Shown piece by piece: positions 1 through 6,760 of a stretch of DNA of 11,087 bases (position 1 is the stretch's first letter; each line of letters opens with the position of its first letter). Position numbers and translations under genes: made by a program. The DNA lies in the NCBI GenBank assembly GCA_041487355.1, contig JBGPND010000178.1:1-11087 (forward strand). Direction: 5' to 3'. This DNA is from JAMXLO01 sp041487355 (GTDB lineage Bacteria > Pseudomonadota > Alphaproteobacteria > Acetobacterales > Acetobacteraceae). The notes beneath the pieces are model-generated. The model was given only the letters and a program-made list of their open reading frames with translations, was not told the DNA's origin and made no database searches.

Positions 1-40
1 CCGTGTGATCCGTCCGGGTGATCTTGACCGCCGCTCCCAT
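1..40 (-). CDS. IS630-family transposase, N-terminal 13 codons (partial, runs off left edge)
   Basis: An ATG at 40-38 on the minus strand opens a frame reading MGAAVKITRTDHT up to the window edge. This opening resembles the N-terminus I remember for IS630-family transposases of alphaproteobacteria, which continue into a helix-turn-helix region and a DDE catalytic domain; those parts lie outside the window. Transposase would cut and reinsert the element at TA dinucleotides. Only 13 residues are visible, so the call rests on pattern memory plus the plausible element end at 110 with TA at 111-112. It could instead be the start of an unrelated gene. Confidence 0.42.
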   Translation of the reverse strand, partial: MGAAVKITRTDHT

Positions 41-110
41 CAAAGCCTCCGTCGTCGCGACCCGATGAACGGACGTAGCGAATCGGAGTTCGGGGGCGAT
101 TCCTAGCCCC
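1..110 (-). mobile_element. Probable right-hand end of an IS630-type insertion sequence
   Basis: The presumed transposase start at 40 is preceded, reading leftward, by about 70 noncoding bases that would be the upstream terminal region. At 93-110 there is a short inverted repeat (GGGGC and GCCCC around an 8-base loop), and directly beyond it is TA at 111-112, the dinucleotide IS630 elements duplicate on insertion. The opposite end lies outside the window, so the terminal inverted repeats cannot be compared. The element would sit about 28 bases beyond the stop codon of the reductase remnant. Confidence 0.38.
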
Positions 111-138
111 TATGAGTCGAGGGTTGGGACGGATGGTA

Positions 139-636
139 TCAGACGGCATCCCTTGACGCGCGAATCCACTCCGCCGTGCGGCGCACGCCGCCGAAGGTGA
201 AGACGTGCAGACCCATCGCCGGGCCCAACCCGGCGATCGGTGTGCCCACATCTTCGCCTGCGACCAGTTCAGCGATCAGTGCGTCGGGACCAGCCTCCGC
301 CAGGATGCGCGCGAACGCCGTATGCCCACGGGCCAGCGCACGGAGCGAAGCGCCGATGCCGCAGCGGACAGCGAACTTCGCGAGTGTCGCGACACTTGGG
401 GGTCCGGCGACGCCGCATCCAGTGTGCGCGAGTCGATCGCAGGATGGCCTTCGGGATAGCCGGCAAAGGCGACACGGGTGATGCCGTGGCGTTCGACCAC
501 GCCGGTCGCCAGCAGGTCGAGGCTCGCGTGGAACGGCCCGACCGGATTGTCGTCGCCACCGATGATCAGGACGCGATCAACCTCCGCTTCGACCGAAGCG
601 CGGTGCAGGAAGTCACTGGCCTGGGTGAAGCTTGCG
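139..636 (-). pseudogene. Methylenetetrahydrofolate reductase remnant (N-terminus missing, internal frameshifting deletion)
   Basis: Two stretches on the minus strand match the TIM-barrel reductase that converts methylenetetrahydrofolate to methyltetrahydrofolate. The upstream stretch (about 636-411) carries RVLIIGGDD (near 577-551), VGPFHASLDLLATG and AGYPEGHP (YPEGHP at 458-441), ending in TLDA. The downstream stretch, one frame away (about 411-139), reads VAGPPSVATLAKFAVRCGIG and ends with HVFTFGGVRRTAEWI before a TGA at 141-139. In intact relatives these blocks are separated by roughly 50 residues that include a TQFCF-type motif; here they abut in different frames around 409-420. The first 80 or so residues of the barrel are also missing, replaced by an unrelated small-gene start. 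This is a dead gene unless the sequence has an assembly error. Confidence 0.8.
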
Positions 637-752
637 AGGCGGAGCCGGCTGACCAGCTTGCCGTCGTTCACCGCCAGTCGCCCGAAAGTGAATTCCGCCA
701 TGCGGGCGCGGCGGCAGAACTTGGCGATGTCGCGCAGGAGCGTTTCGCTCAA
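637..752 (-). pseudogene. 5' end of a small regulator-like gene, truncated and fused in frame to the reductase remnant
   Basis: From a TTG at 752-750 the frame reads MSETLLRDIAKFCRRARM, then FGRLAVNDGKLVSRLR. I recognise the FCRR...TFGRLAVNDGK...SRLR pattern from small alphaproteobacterial proteins, usually under about 100 residues, often annotated as putative helix-turn-helix regulators; the family name is from memory. The start is chosen because GGGAGG (766-761) lies 8 bases upstream, whereas the longer upstream frame has no comparable site. After SRLR the similarity stops and the frame flows directly into reductase sequence, so the C-terminal part of the small protein is lost. A hybrid peptide of about 40 small-protein residues plus reductase sequence could still be made. 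Confidence 0.6.
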
Positions 753-760
753 CGGACAGA

Positions 761-766
761 CCTCCC
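761..766 (-). promoter_or_regulatory. Ribosome binding site for the truncated small gene
   Basis: GGGAGG on the minus strand, 8 bases before the TTG at 752. It is what makes the TTG the likely original start and shows that the 5' end of this gene was once properly expressed. Confidence 0.55.
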
Positions 767-822
767 GGATGCCTTTGCCGGGAAGCGAGAGACACGGCAG
801 GCAGGCCGTCAACCACAATCGT

Positions 823-864
823 GCCCACTGAAAAAGTGGGCAACGGAGTGGGCGTCAGCCCACT
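823..864 (-). terminator. Four-armed heptamer structure, probable Rho-independent terminator of the operon
   Basis: The heptamer AGTGGGC or its complement occurs four times: 823-829, 835-841, 847-853 and 858-864, giving two perfect 7-bp hairpins with loops of 5 and 4 bases. Read as minus-strand RNA, the first hairpin contains the UGA of the molybdenum hydroxylase gene in its loop. The first arm can alternatively pair with the third, which is followed at once by a short U run (835-831), the layout of an intrinsic terminator. It lies at the exact end of the six-gene operon. It could also be a small repeat element rather than a dedicated terminator. Confidence 0.55.
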
Positions 865-3191
865 GACGAGCGCGCCGCCTCGATCGCGGCCCAGACACGC
901 GCGCTGGTCGCCGGCATGTCGAGCCCGCGCACACCAAGCGGCGCCAGCGCGTCCAGCACGGCGTTCATCACCACCGGCAGCGCGCCGACCGTGCCGGCCT
1001 CGCCCGCGCCCTTCGCACCAAGCGGATTGAGCGATGTGGGAACCGCGTTGCTGACCACGGCGACATCGCAGGTGGTGTCGGCGCGCGGCACCGCGTAATC
1101 CATGAAACTGCCGCTCAGCAATTGGCCCGAATCCGGATCGTAGACAACCTGTTCCATCAACACCTGACCCAACCCCTGGGCGATGCCGCCGTGGATCTGC
1201 CCCTTCAGCCCCAGCGGATTGATCACCGTGCCGACATCGTCCGACACCGCGTATCGCAGCAGTGAAACCCCGCCGGTCTCCGGATCGATCTCCACCTCGC
1301 AGACGTGGCAGCCGTTGGGGAACGTGTCCTGCTTCGGCGTGAACGTGCCCGTCTCGTAGAGCCCTGGTTCCAGCCCGGGCGGCAGACGCGCCGGCTGGAA
1401 TGCGGCCATCGCCACCTGCTTGATCGTCAGCGCGCGGTCCGTCCCCGCAACAGTGAACTGCCCCTCGGCGAATTCGATGTCGGCTTCCGCCGCCTCCAGC
1501 ACATGCGCGGCGATCTTCTTCGCCTTGGCGATCACCTTGCCGGCGGCGACGGTGAGCGCGGTGCCTCCGATCACCGTCGAACGCGAGCCCATCGTGCCGA
1601 TGCCGAACGCGACGCGATCGGTGTCGCCGTCGATATACTGCACCTCGGCCGGGTCGAGCCCGAGCTTCTCGTTGACGATCTGCTTGAACATCGTCTCGTG
1701 GCCCTGGCCCTGGTTCTTGCTGCCCATCAGCACCATCGCAGAGCCACCGGGATTGAAGCGTATCTCGGCGAACTCCAGGCCAGGCGAGGCCGCACGCTCG
1801 ATCGCATTGGCGATGCCGATGCCGCGCAACCTGCCGCGCCTCCGCGACTCCTCGCGCCGCGGTGCGAAGCCGTCGTAATCGGCAAGCTGCAATGCCGCAT
1901 CCATGCCGCGCTCGAATGCACCGCAATCGTAGTTCACGCCGAAAGCATTGCGGTACGGCATCGCGGTCTCGGGAACCAGGTTCTCTCGCCGCAGCGCAAT
2001 CCGATCGAAATCAAGCTCGCGGGCCGCCTCGTCGATCAGCCGTTCGATGACATAGGCCGCCTCCGGCCTTCCGGCGCCCCGATAGGGCGCGGTCGGGTTG
2101 CTGTTGGAGAACGCCACCGAGACATGGGTATAGGCGGCGGGAATCGCATAGACCCCGCTCAGCGTCGCGACATTGCTGAACGTGGACAGCAGATTGCGTT
2201 CGGCCGAGATATAGGCACCGACATTGCAGATCGTGTTCGCCCGCAAGCCGAGGAAGCGCCCCTCCGCGTCCAGCGCCAGTTCGGCCTCGGTGATGTTGTC
2301 GCGCGCATGCTCGTCGGCCTGGATCGCCTCGCTGCGCGTGCTCGACCATTTCACCGACCTGCCAAGGCGCCGCGCTGCCCACAGCACCAGCCGATGCTCG
2401 ACGTACTGCCAGCCCTTGGTGCCGAACCCGCCGCCGACATCACCGGCGATGACACGGATCTTGCTCTCCGGCACCTTGAAGATGTTGCGTGCGAGTGCGT
2501 CGCGCACGCGGTGCGGATACTGCACGTCGGCATACAGCGTGTAGCGCTCTTCGCCCGGATCATACGTGCCGATCGCCCCGCGCGGCTCGATGAACTGCGC
2601 GTAGACGCGGCTGATGACGAAACGCCGGCGCACGACATGCGCCGCGCTCGCGATCGCTGCCTCGGTCGCCGCCCGATTGCCGGCTTCGTAGATGTGCGAC
2701 AGGTTGTCCGGGCACTCTGACCATACCGCGGGCGCTCCGGGTGACAGCACCTTTGCCGTATCAGTCACGGCAGGCAGCGGCTCGTATTCGATGTTCACCA
2801 GTTCCGCCGCATCGCGTGCCGCATTCGCCGTCTCGGCGACGACCATCGCCACTGGATCGCCGACGTAGCGCACCTCTCCGCACGCCAGCCCGCGATGCGG
2901 CGAATAGAACAGCGGCGACCCATCGGGACGTTTGCGCGGCAGGTTCACCCGCATCGTGCCCAGCCCGTCGGCAGCAAGATCGACTTCGGTGAACACCGCC
3001 AGCACGCCGGGTGAGGCCAGCGCCGCCGTCGTATCGATCGAGACGATGCGCGCGTGCGCGTGCGGGCTGCGCAGGATGACCGCATGGGCCTGGCCCGGCA
3101 GGTTCACGTCGTTGATGAAGCGACCCTGTCCGCGCAGCAGGCGAGGATCCTCGAACCGGGTGACCGGCTGACCGATGCCGTACTTCGCCAT
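855..3191 (-). CDS. Xanthine dehydrogenase-family molybdopterin-binding subunit (form II CoxL-like)
   Basis: This is a 778-residue large subunit of a molybdenum hydroxylase, the part that binds molybdopterin cytosine dinucleotide and the substrate. Such enzymes hydroxylate carbon centres, often in N-heterocycles or aldehydes, using water as the oxygen source. The N-terminal domain starts with GIGQPVTRFEDPRLLRGQG. Cofactor-region motifs are GGGFGTKG (253-260), PYRGAGR (369-375), QGQGHET (494-500) and GAKGAGEAG (725-733), with Glu731 at the catalytic glutamate position. PYRGAGR marks a form II protein, not a true CO dehydrogenase, which carries a Cys-containing loop there. Full-length family size suggests an intact gene. 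It is last in the operon, 18 bases after the oxidoreductase stop, with AGAGGA before the ATG. Neither the 2Fe-2S nor the FAD subunit gene is in the window, so electron-transfer partners must come from elsewhere. Substrate unknown. Confidence 0.93.
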   Translation of the reverse strand: MAKYGIGQPVTRFEDPRLLRGQGRFINDVNLPGQAHAVILRSPHAHARIVSIDTTAALASPGVLAVFTEVDLAADGLGTMRVNLPRKRPDGSPLFYSPHRGLACGEVRYVGDPVAMVVAETANAARDAAELVNIEYEPLPAVTDTAKVLSPGAPAVWSECPDNLSHIYEAGNRAATEAAIASAAHVVRRRFVISRVYAQFIEPRGAIGTYDPGEERYTLYADVQYPHRVRDALARNIFKVPESKIRVIAGDVGGGFGTKGWQYVEHRLVLWAARRLGRSVKWSSTRSEAIQADEHARDNITEAELALDAEGRFLGLRANTICNVGAYISAERNLLSTFSNVATLSGVYAIPAAYTHVSVAFSNSNPTAPYRGAGRPEAAYVIERLIDEAARELDFDRIALRRENLVPETAMPYRNAFGVNYDCGAFERGMDAALQLADYDGFAPRREESRRRGRLRGIGIANAIERAASPGLEFAEIRFNPGGSAMVLMGSKNQGQGHETMFKQIVNEKLGLDPAEVQYIDGDTDRVAFGIGTMGSRSTVIGGTALTVAAGKVIAKAKKIAAHVLEAAEADIEFAEGQFTVAGTDRALTIKQVAMAAFQPARLPPGLEPGLYETGTFTPKQDTFPNGCHVCEVEIDPETGGVSLLRYAVSDDVGTVINPLGLKGQIHGGIAQGLGQVLMEQVVYDPDSGQLLSGSFMDYAVPRADTTCDVAVVSNAVPTSLNPLGAKGAGEAGTVGALPVVMNAVLDALAPLGVRGLDMPATSARVWAAIEAARSSVG

Positions 3192-3209
3192 TGCGCCGCT
3201 GTCCTCTTC

Positions 3210-4148
3210 CTAGCGTGAGAAACTGTAGGCGTGATCGACCAGCTCCGTCGCGCGCGCGAACTCGACCAGCGAAACCGCAGGCGGCCGACCGGTGGACAGG
3301 CGCGCGAGCGTATCGGCCATGAAGGCACTATAGCGCCGGTTCGACGGCACATAGGGTGCGCCGTTGACTTTCCGATCCGGCACCGCGATCAGGCGCGATC
3401 CCGTGTCAACCAGCGCACCGCGCGCCGCGTTGACGCGGAACTCGTAGGTGCCGCCGGTGTCCGGATGCGTGTAGCCGGCCTCCACCAACCCAACCATCCC
3501 GTCGGCAGCGCGCAGCACGACGCAGCCATAGTCCTCCACCGCCTCGCCGAAGATGCTGTGGAACGCTGCATGTTCCACGCGCACCACCTGCTCGCCGGCG
3601 AGCGACAGGAACGCATCGATGCCGTGCACGCCGAGATTGCGCAACGCGCCGCCACCGCTCTGCTGTGGGTCGAGCATCCACGCAACGCCCCAGTCGCGGT
3701 ACCGTCGCGGCGGGCCATTGATGATGCGGAAATACACATGCGCGGGCCGGCCGGAGTAGCCGAGAGCGTCGGTCACGCCGGCGATGCGATTGACCAGCGC
3801 CACCGCGACAAAGCGACCGCGCTGCCGTGCCGCCTCTGCCAGCGGCGCGACATCGGCATGCGACAGACCGATCGGCTTGTCGGCCAGGACAGGGATGTCC
3901 TGCTCGATCAGCCACGCAAGCCGCGTCGCCGCCTCAGGCCCGCGGCCCAGCGCGACCACGAGGTTCGGCCGATCATCCAGCACCGCTGCGGGATCCGGCC
4001 GCGCTGCGCCACCGGTCTCCGACACGAAACGGGCGACGGCTGCCGTGTCCGGATCCCACACGCCGGCAAGCCGTGCTCCGGCCTCCAGCACGCCCTTCGC
4101 GTGCATGCCCGCGTGCCAATGGCCAACCCCGAGAATGCCAACTCGCAT
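3210..4148 (-). CDS. Gfo/Idh/MocA-family NAD(P)-dependent oxidoreductase
   Basis: The 312-residue protein has an N-terminal Rossmann fold (GILGVGHWH, residues 4-12) for NAD(P) and the family DKPIG motif with the expected catalytic-type lysine at 91. It then has the GGGALRNLGVHGIDAF segment (165-180), whose His175 and Asp178 fit the substrate-site pattern of the C-terminal alpha/beta domain. Members oxidise or reduce hydroxyl groups of sugars, inositols and other polyols, but many do other chemistry, so the substrate is not readable. The length is somewhat short but within the family range. GGAGG lies 4 bases before the ATG. The stop of the ABC ATPase is 15 bases upstream and the molybdenum hydroxylase starts 18 bases downstream, so it is translated from the same message. 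Cytoplasmic, no signal peptide. Confidence 0.9.
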   Translation of the reverse strand: MRVGILGVGHWHAGMHAKGVLEAGARLAGVWDPDTAAVARFVSETGGAARPDPAAVLDDRPNLVVALGRGPEAATRLAWLIEQDIPVLADKPIGLSHADVAPLAEAARQRGRFVAVALVNRIAGVTDALGYSGRPAHVYFRIINGPPRRYRDWGVAWMLDPQQSGGGALRNLGVHGIDAFLSLAGEQVVRVEHAAFHSIFGEAVEDYGCVVLRAADGMVGLVEAGYTHPDTGGTYEFRVNAARGALVDTGSRLIAVPDRKVNGAPYVPSNRRYSAFMADTLARLSTGRPPAVSLVEFARATELVDHAYSFSR

Positions 4149-4163
4149 GATTCCTCCAACGCC

Positions 4164-4958
4164 TTACAGGCCCCCCGATCCGTGCAGGATACCCCGCGAG
4201 AGGAATATCTGCGTGATCCGTTGCGTGATTTCCACGAAGCCTGCCGCCTTCCGCGCCTCCAGGCCACGCGGGCGCGGCATGCTGACATCGATGATCTGCT
4301 CGATCTGGCCCGGCCGCGGCGACATCACGACAACACGGTCCGCCAGCAGCACCGCTTCGTCGATGCTGTGCGTGACGAACAGCACGGTCTTGCGCGTGCG
4401 CAGCCACAGCGCCTCGAGATCGATGCGCATCTGCTCGCGCGTCAGCGCATCGAGCGCGCCGAACGGCTCATCCATCATCAGCAGGGGAGGATCGTGAATC
4501 AGCGCGCGCACGATCGACGCGCGCTGGCGCATGCCGCCAGACAGTTCGCGCTGATAGCGATCCAGGAAATCGCCAAGCCCGACGGCAGTCAGCAAGGAGA
4601 CGGCGCTCTCGCGGTACAGCGCGGCGCGCTGGCCGCGCAGTTCCACCTGGATCAGCACATTGTCCAGCACATTGCGCCAGTCGAGCAGCACCGGGTTCTG
4701 GAACACGATGCCGATATCGGTGACCGGCCGGGTGACCGCATGGCCGTTGGTGACGATGTCGCCCGTGCTGGGGCGCAACAGCCCGGCGATCAACCGCAGG
4801 AGCGTGCTTTTTCCGCAACCGGAGGGTCCGACGATGGCGACGAATTCACCCGCGGTGACGCTGAGGTCGATCGAAGCGAGAGCCAGCGTCGTGACCGCGC
4901 GCCGCCGAAACGTCTTGGACAGCCCGCGCGCAAGGATTGCTGTCGGCGCTGCGGTCAC
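4164..4958 (-). CDS. ABC transporter ATP-binding protein (nitrate/taurine/NMT1-type importer)
   Basis: The 264-residue ATPase powers the importer encoded with the adjacent permease and binding protein. It has all nucleotide-binding motifs: Walker A GPSGCGKST (44-52), Q-loop Gln87, signature LSGGMRQR (139-146), Walker B ending in LLMMDEP with Asp163-Glu164, D-loop GALD (167-170) and H-loop His197. Motif wording and size match the SsuB/TauB/ThiZ group. The start is GTG at 4958, which overlaps the TGA of the binding-protein gene as GTGA; the family alignment begins right after it and no recognisable Shine-Dalgarno precedes it, so translational coupling is likely. The same frame is open upstream as far as 5216, but that part lies over the binding-protein gene in another frame and is not ATPase-like. 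Confidence 0.94.
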   Translation of the reverse strand: MTAAPTAILARGLSKTFRRRAVTTLALASIDLSVTAGEFVAIVGPSGCGKSTLLRLIAGLLRPSTGDIVTNGHAVTRPVTDIGIVFQNPVLLDWRNVLDNVLIQVELRGQRAALYRESAVSLLTAVGLGDFLDRYQRELSGGMRQRASIVRALIHDPPLLMMDEPFGALDALTREQMRIDLEALWLRTRKTVLFVTHSIDEAVLLADRVVVMSPRPGQIEQIIDVSMPRPRGLEARKAAGFVEITQRITQIFLSRGILHGSGGL

Positions 4959-5917
4959 TTCGGCAGGAAGCCATTGGTGAAGAAAGCGCTCGCCGGCTTG
5001 TCGGTCTCCAGGTTGCCGTATTGCTTCAGCAGTTTCTCGGTCGCTTCCCAATCCGACAGCGCACCCCAGCCGATCGGCTTGCCTTCGGTTGCCGGCGAGG
5101 CAAGATTGGGCAGGTCGGCCACGAGCTGGTTCTTCTGCGATTCGAAATCGAGTCCCTGCTTGGCCTTCAGCAGTGCCGCGATCGCGGCGTCCGGCTCGGC
5201 CTTTGCCGCCGCCCATGATTTCTGCGTGGCCGCGACGAAACGCCGCACGAGGTCCGGCTTGCCTGTGATCGTCGCGTCCTGCGTCAATATCGTCAGGCCG
5301 ACGGTATTCGCGCCGTGCTTTGCGAACGCCATGCCGGCAGGCGTGAACCCTTTTTGCTTGATCAGGAAGTACTGGTCATCGAGCCCGCCCAGGATGGCAT
5401 CGACACGCTTCTCCAGCAGCGCAACGACCTTGCCGGCCGGATCGATCTGCACCAGTGCGATCTTGCCGGTATCCAACTTGTTGAAGCCGGCGAAGGCGGG
5501 GAAGAGCTGCGTCAATGCATCACCCGCGGTGATGGCGAGCCGCTTGCCCTCGAGATCCTTCGGCGTCTGGATGCCGGTCTCCGCCAGCGAGATCACGCCG
5601 AAGCTCGACGTGTTCAGCAGTGACATCACAGTGCGGATGCCTGCATCCTTCGAGACAAGCCGCATCACGGACGAGGAATCCGCCAGGCCAAACGTGTCGG
5701 TCCCGGCGGCGACGACCTGTGCGGTGTTGGCCGAGCCGCGGCCTTCGTTGATGGTCAAATCGAGGCCGGCGTCGTGATAGAAGCCGCGCTCCTTGCCCAG
5801 ATAGAATGGGGCGTGCACGCCGCCCATGTACCAGTTCAGTCGCAGCGACACCGTGTCGTCGGCCCAGGCCGGGCCAACCAGCGTCGCGGCCAGCAGCAGT
5901 GCCAGCATTCTGTACAT
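4955..5917 (-). CDS. ABC transporter periplasmic substrate-binding protein (NMT1/THI5-like)
   Basis: The 320-residue protein has a signal peptide of about 19 residues (hydrophobic MLALLLAATLVG core, then AWA-DD as the cleavage site), so it is exported to the periplasm. The mature start shows the signature of the NMT1/THI5-like group: LRLNWYMGGVHAPFYLGKERGFY, then a GLDLTI strand and a GRGS-NTAQVVAAG ligand-loop segment. Related proteins bind pyrimidine thiamin precursors, riboflavin, sulfonates or nitrate-like compounds, so the ligand is probably a small organic molecule, but which one is not evident. GGGGAGGA lies 5 bases before the ATG. It follows the permease by 29 bases and overlaps the ATPase start by 4 bases. 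An alternative start at Met4 would shorten the signal peptide slightly. Confidence 0.92.
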   Translation of the reverse strand: MYRMLALLLAATLVGPAWADDTVSLRLNWYMGGVHAPFYLGKERGFYHDAGLDLTINEGRGSANTAQVVAAGTDTFGLADSSSVMRLVSKDAGIRTVMSLLNTSSFGVISLAETGIQTPKDLEGKRLAITAGDALTQLFPAFAGFNKLDTGKIALVQIDPAGKVVALLEKRVDAILGGLDDQYFLIKQKGFTPAGMAFAKHGANTVGLTILTQDATITGKPDLVRRFVAATQKSWAAAKAEPDAAIAALLKAKQGLDFESQKNQLVADLPNLASPATEGKPIGWGALSDWEATEKLLKQYGNLETDKPASAFFTNGFLPK

Positions 5918-5946
5918 AGCGTTCCTCCCCGTTTGGCGGTGTTCTG

Positions 5947-6732
5947 TCAGGTCATTTCGAGTTCTGCCCGTCGGTCATTCTGCGAGGCATGCCAGGGAAT
6001 GACGAGCCGCTCCAGCAGTTCCACGGCGAAATAGACCAGCAGCCCGATCGCGCCCAGCACCATGACGGTGGCGAACACCATCTGCGTGTTGAGATCGCCG
6101 TTGTATTGCAGCAGCAGATAGCCCAGTCCGCGATCGGAGGCGACGAACTCCGCAACCACGGCGGCGGTGGCGGAGATTGCCGCACCGACCTTCAGCCCGG
6201 TGAAGATCTCCGGCAGCGCGTAGGGCAGCCGGATCTTGGCGAATGCGCGCAGCCCTCCCGCACCCGTGGTGTGCACGAAGTCCATGATCTCGGGATCGAT
6301 CGAGCGGAAGCCGGCGATGGATGCGATCACGATGGGGAAGAACGACAACAGGAACACCAACAGCAGCTTGGGCGTGAAGCCGAAGCCGAACCAGATGATG
6401 AACAGTGGCGCCACCGCAATCTTCGGCACGATCTGCAAAAAGACGACGACGGGGTAGACCGCCTCCTCCACCGCGCGCGAGAACACGATACCGACGGCAA
6501 GCGGGATGCTGACCGCGATCGCGAGCGCGTAGCCGGCGAGGATTTCCAGCGAGGTGATTCCCGCGCTCGCCAGCACCGGCTGCCAGTTCTTCGCCAGGGC
6601 ACGGAACACCTGGCTCGGCGGCGGCAGGATGTACTCGCGCACGCCGAACACATGCACGCCGAGCTCCCACAGGACGAACAGCAGGAGAAAGCCGAACCCG
6701 GTGCGCCAGCGTCGGATCAACCCCGCGAGCAA
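5947..6732 (-). CDS. ABC transporter permease (SsuC/TauC/ThiX-type)
   Basis: The 261-residue inner-membrane protein has about six hydrophobic segments, around residues 13-30, 60-84, 91-118, 121-142, 184-205 and 217-240. The cytoplasmic EAA loop that docks on the ATPase is seen at about 155-177 (TTGAGGLRAFAKIRLPYALPEIF region, with the G and P of the consensus). The N-terminal ILPPPSQVFRAL stretch is typical of the nitrate/sulfonate/taurine permease group. It likely forms a homodimeric channel with the neighbouring ATPase and binding protein. The start is TTG at 6732, chosen because GGAGG (6743-6739) is 6 bases upstream and no ATG is nearby. It sits 28 bases after the dehydrogenase stop and 29 before the binding-protein start. 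Confidence 0.93.
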   Translation of the reverse strand: MLAGLIRRWRTGFGFLLLFVLWELGVHVFGVREYILPPPSQVFRALAKNWQPVLASAGITSLEILAGYALAIAVSIPLAVGIVFSRAVEEAVYPVVVFLQIVPKIAVAPLFIIWFGFGFTPKLLLVFLLSFFPIVIASIAGFRSIDPEIMDFVHTTGAGGLRAFAKIRLPYALPEIFTGLKVGAAISATAAVVAEFVASDRGLGYLLLQYNGDLNTQMVFATVMVLGAIGLLVYFAVELLERLVIPWHASQNDRRAELEMT

Positions 6733-6738
6733 GGGAGG

Positions 6739-6743
6739 CCTCC
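6739..6743 (-). promoter_or_regulatory. Ribosome binding site that fixes the TTG start of the permease
   Basis: GGAGG on the minus strand, 6 bases before the TTG at 6732. It is one half of the palindrome GGAGGCCTCC (6734-6743), so the bases between it and the start codon are complementary to it. A hairpin without a loop cannot form from this alone. Confidence 0.6.
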
Positions 6744-6760
6744 GCTGTCGTCCCGGTCGT

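Noticed and set aside
383..396. Perfect 14-base palindrome AGTGTCGCGACACT at the reductase breakpoint
   Set aside because: It encodes conserved reductase residues (in the frame reading SVATL), so it is ordinary coding sequence and not an insertion scar; the frame break lies about 15 bases further up.
613..1926. Arginine-rich 437-codon frame on the minus strand within the hydroxylase gene
   Set aside because: It is a frame-shifted shadow of the hydroxylase; composition is biased and no domain is visible.
855..3191. CO dehydrogenase large subunit (coxL)
   Set aside because: The active-site loop reads PYRGAGR at 369-375, the form II type, and lacks the Cys-containing loop of true CO dehydrogenase; no gene symbol is given.
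4164..5216. Longer ATPase reading frame starting at 5216
   Set aside because: The additional 86 residues overlap the binding-protein gene in another frame and do not resemble an ABC ATPase; the GTG at 4958 with a GTGA overlap fits the family start.
3231..5777. 848-codon open frame on the plus strand
   Set aside because: It is antisense to three well-supported genes with clear domain motifs. Its long run reflects GC-rich codon use and it shows no recognisable domain.
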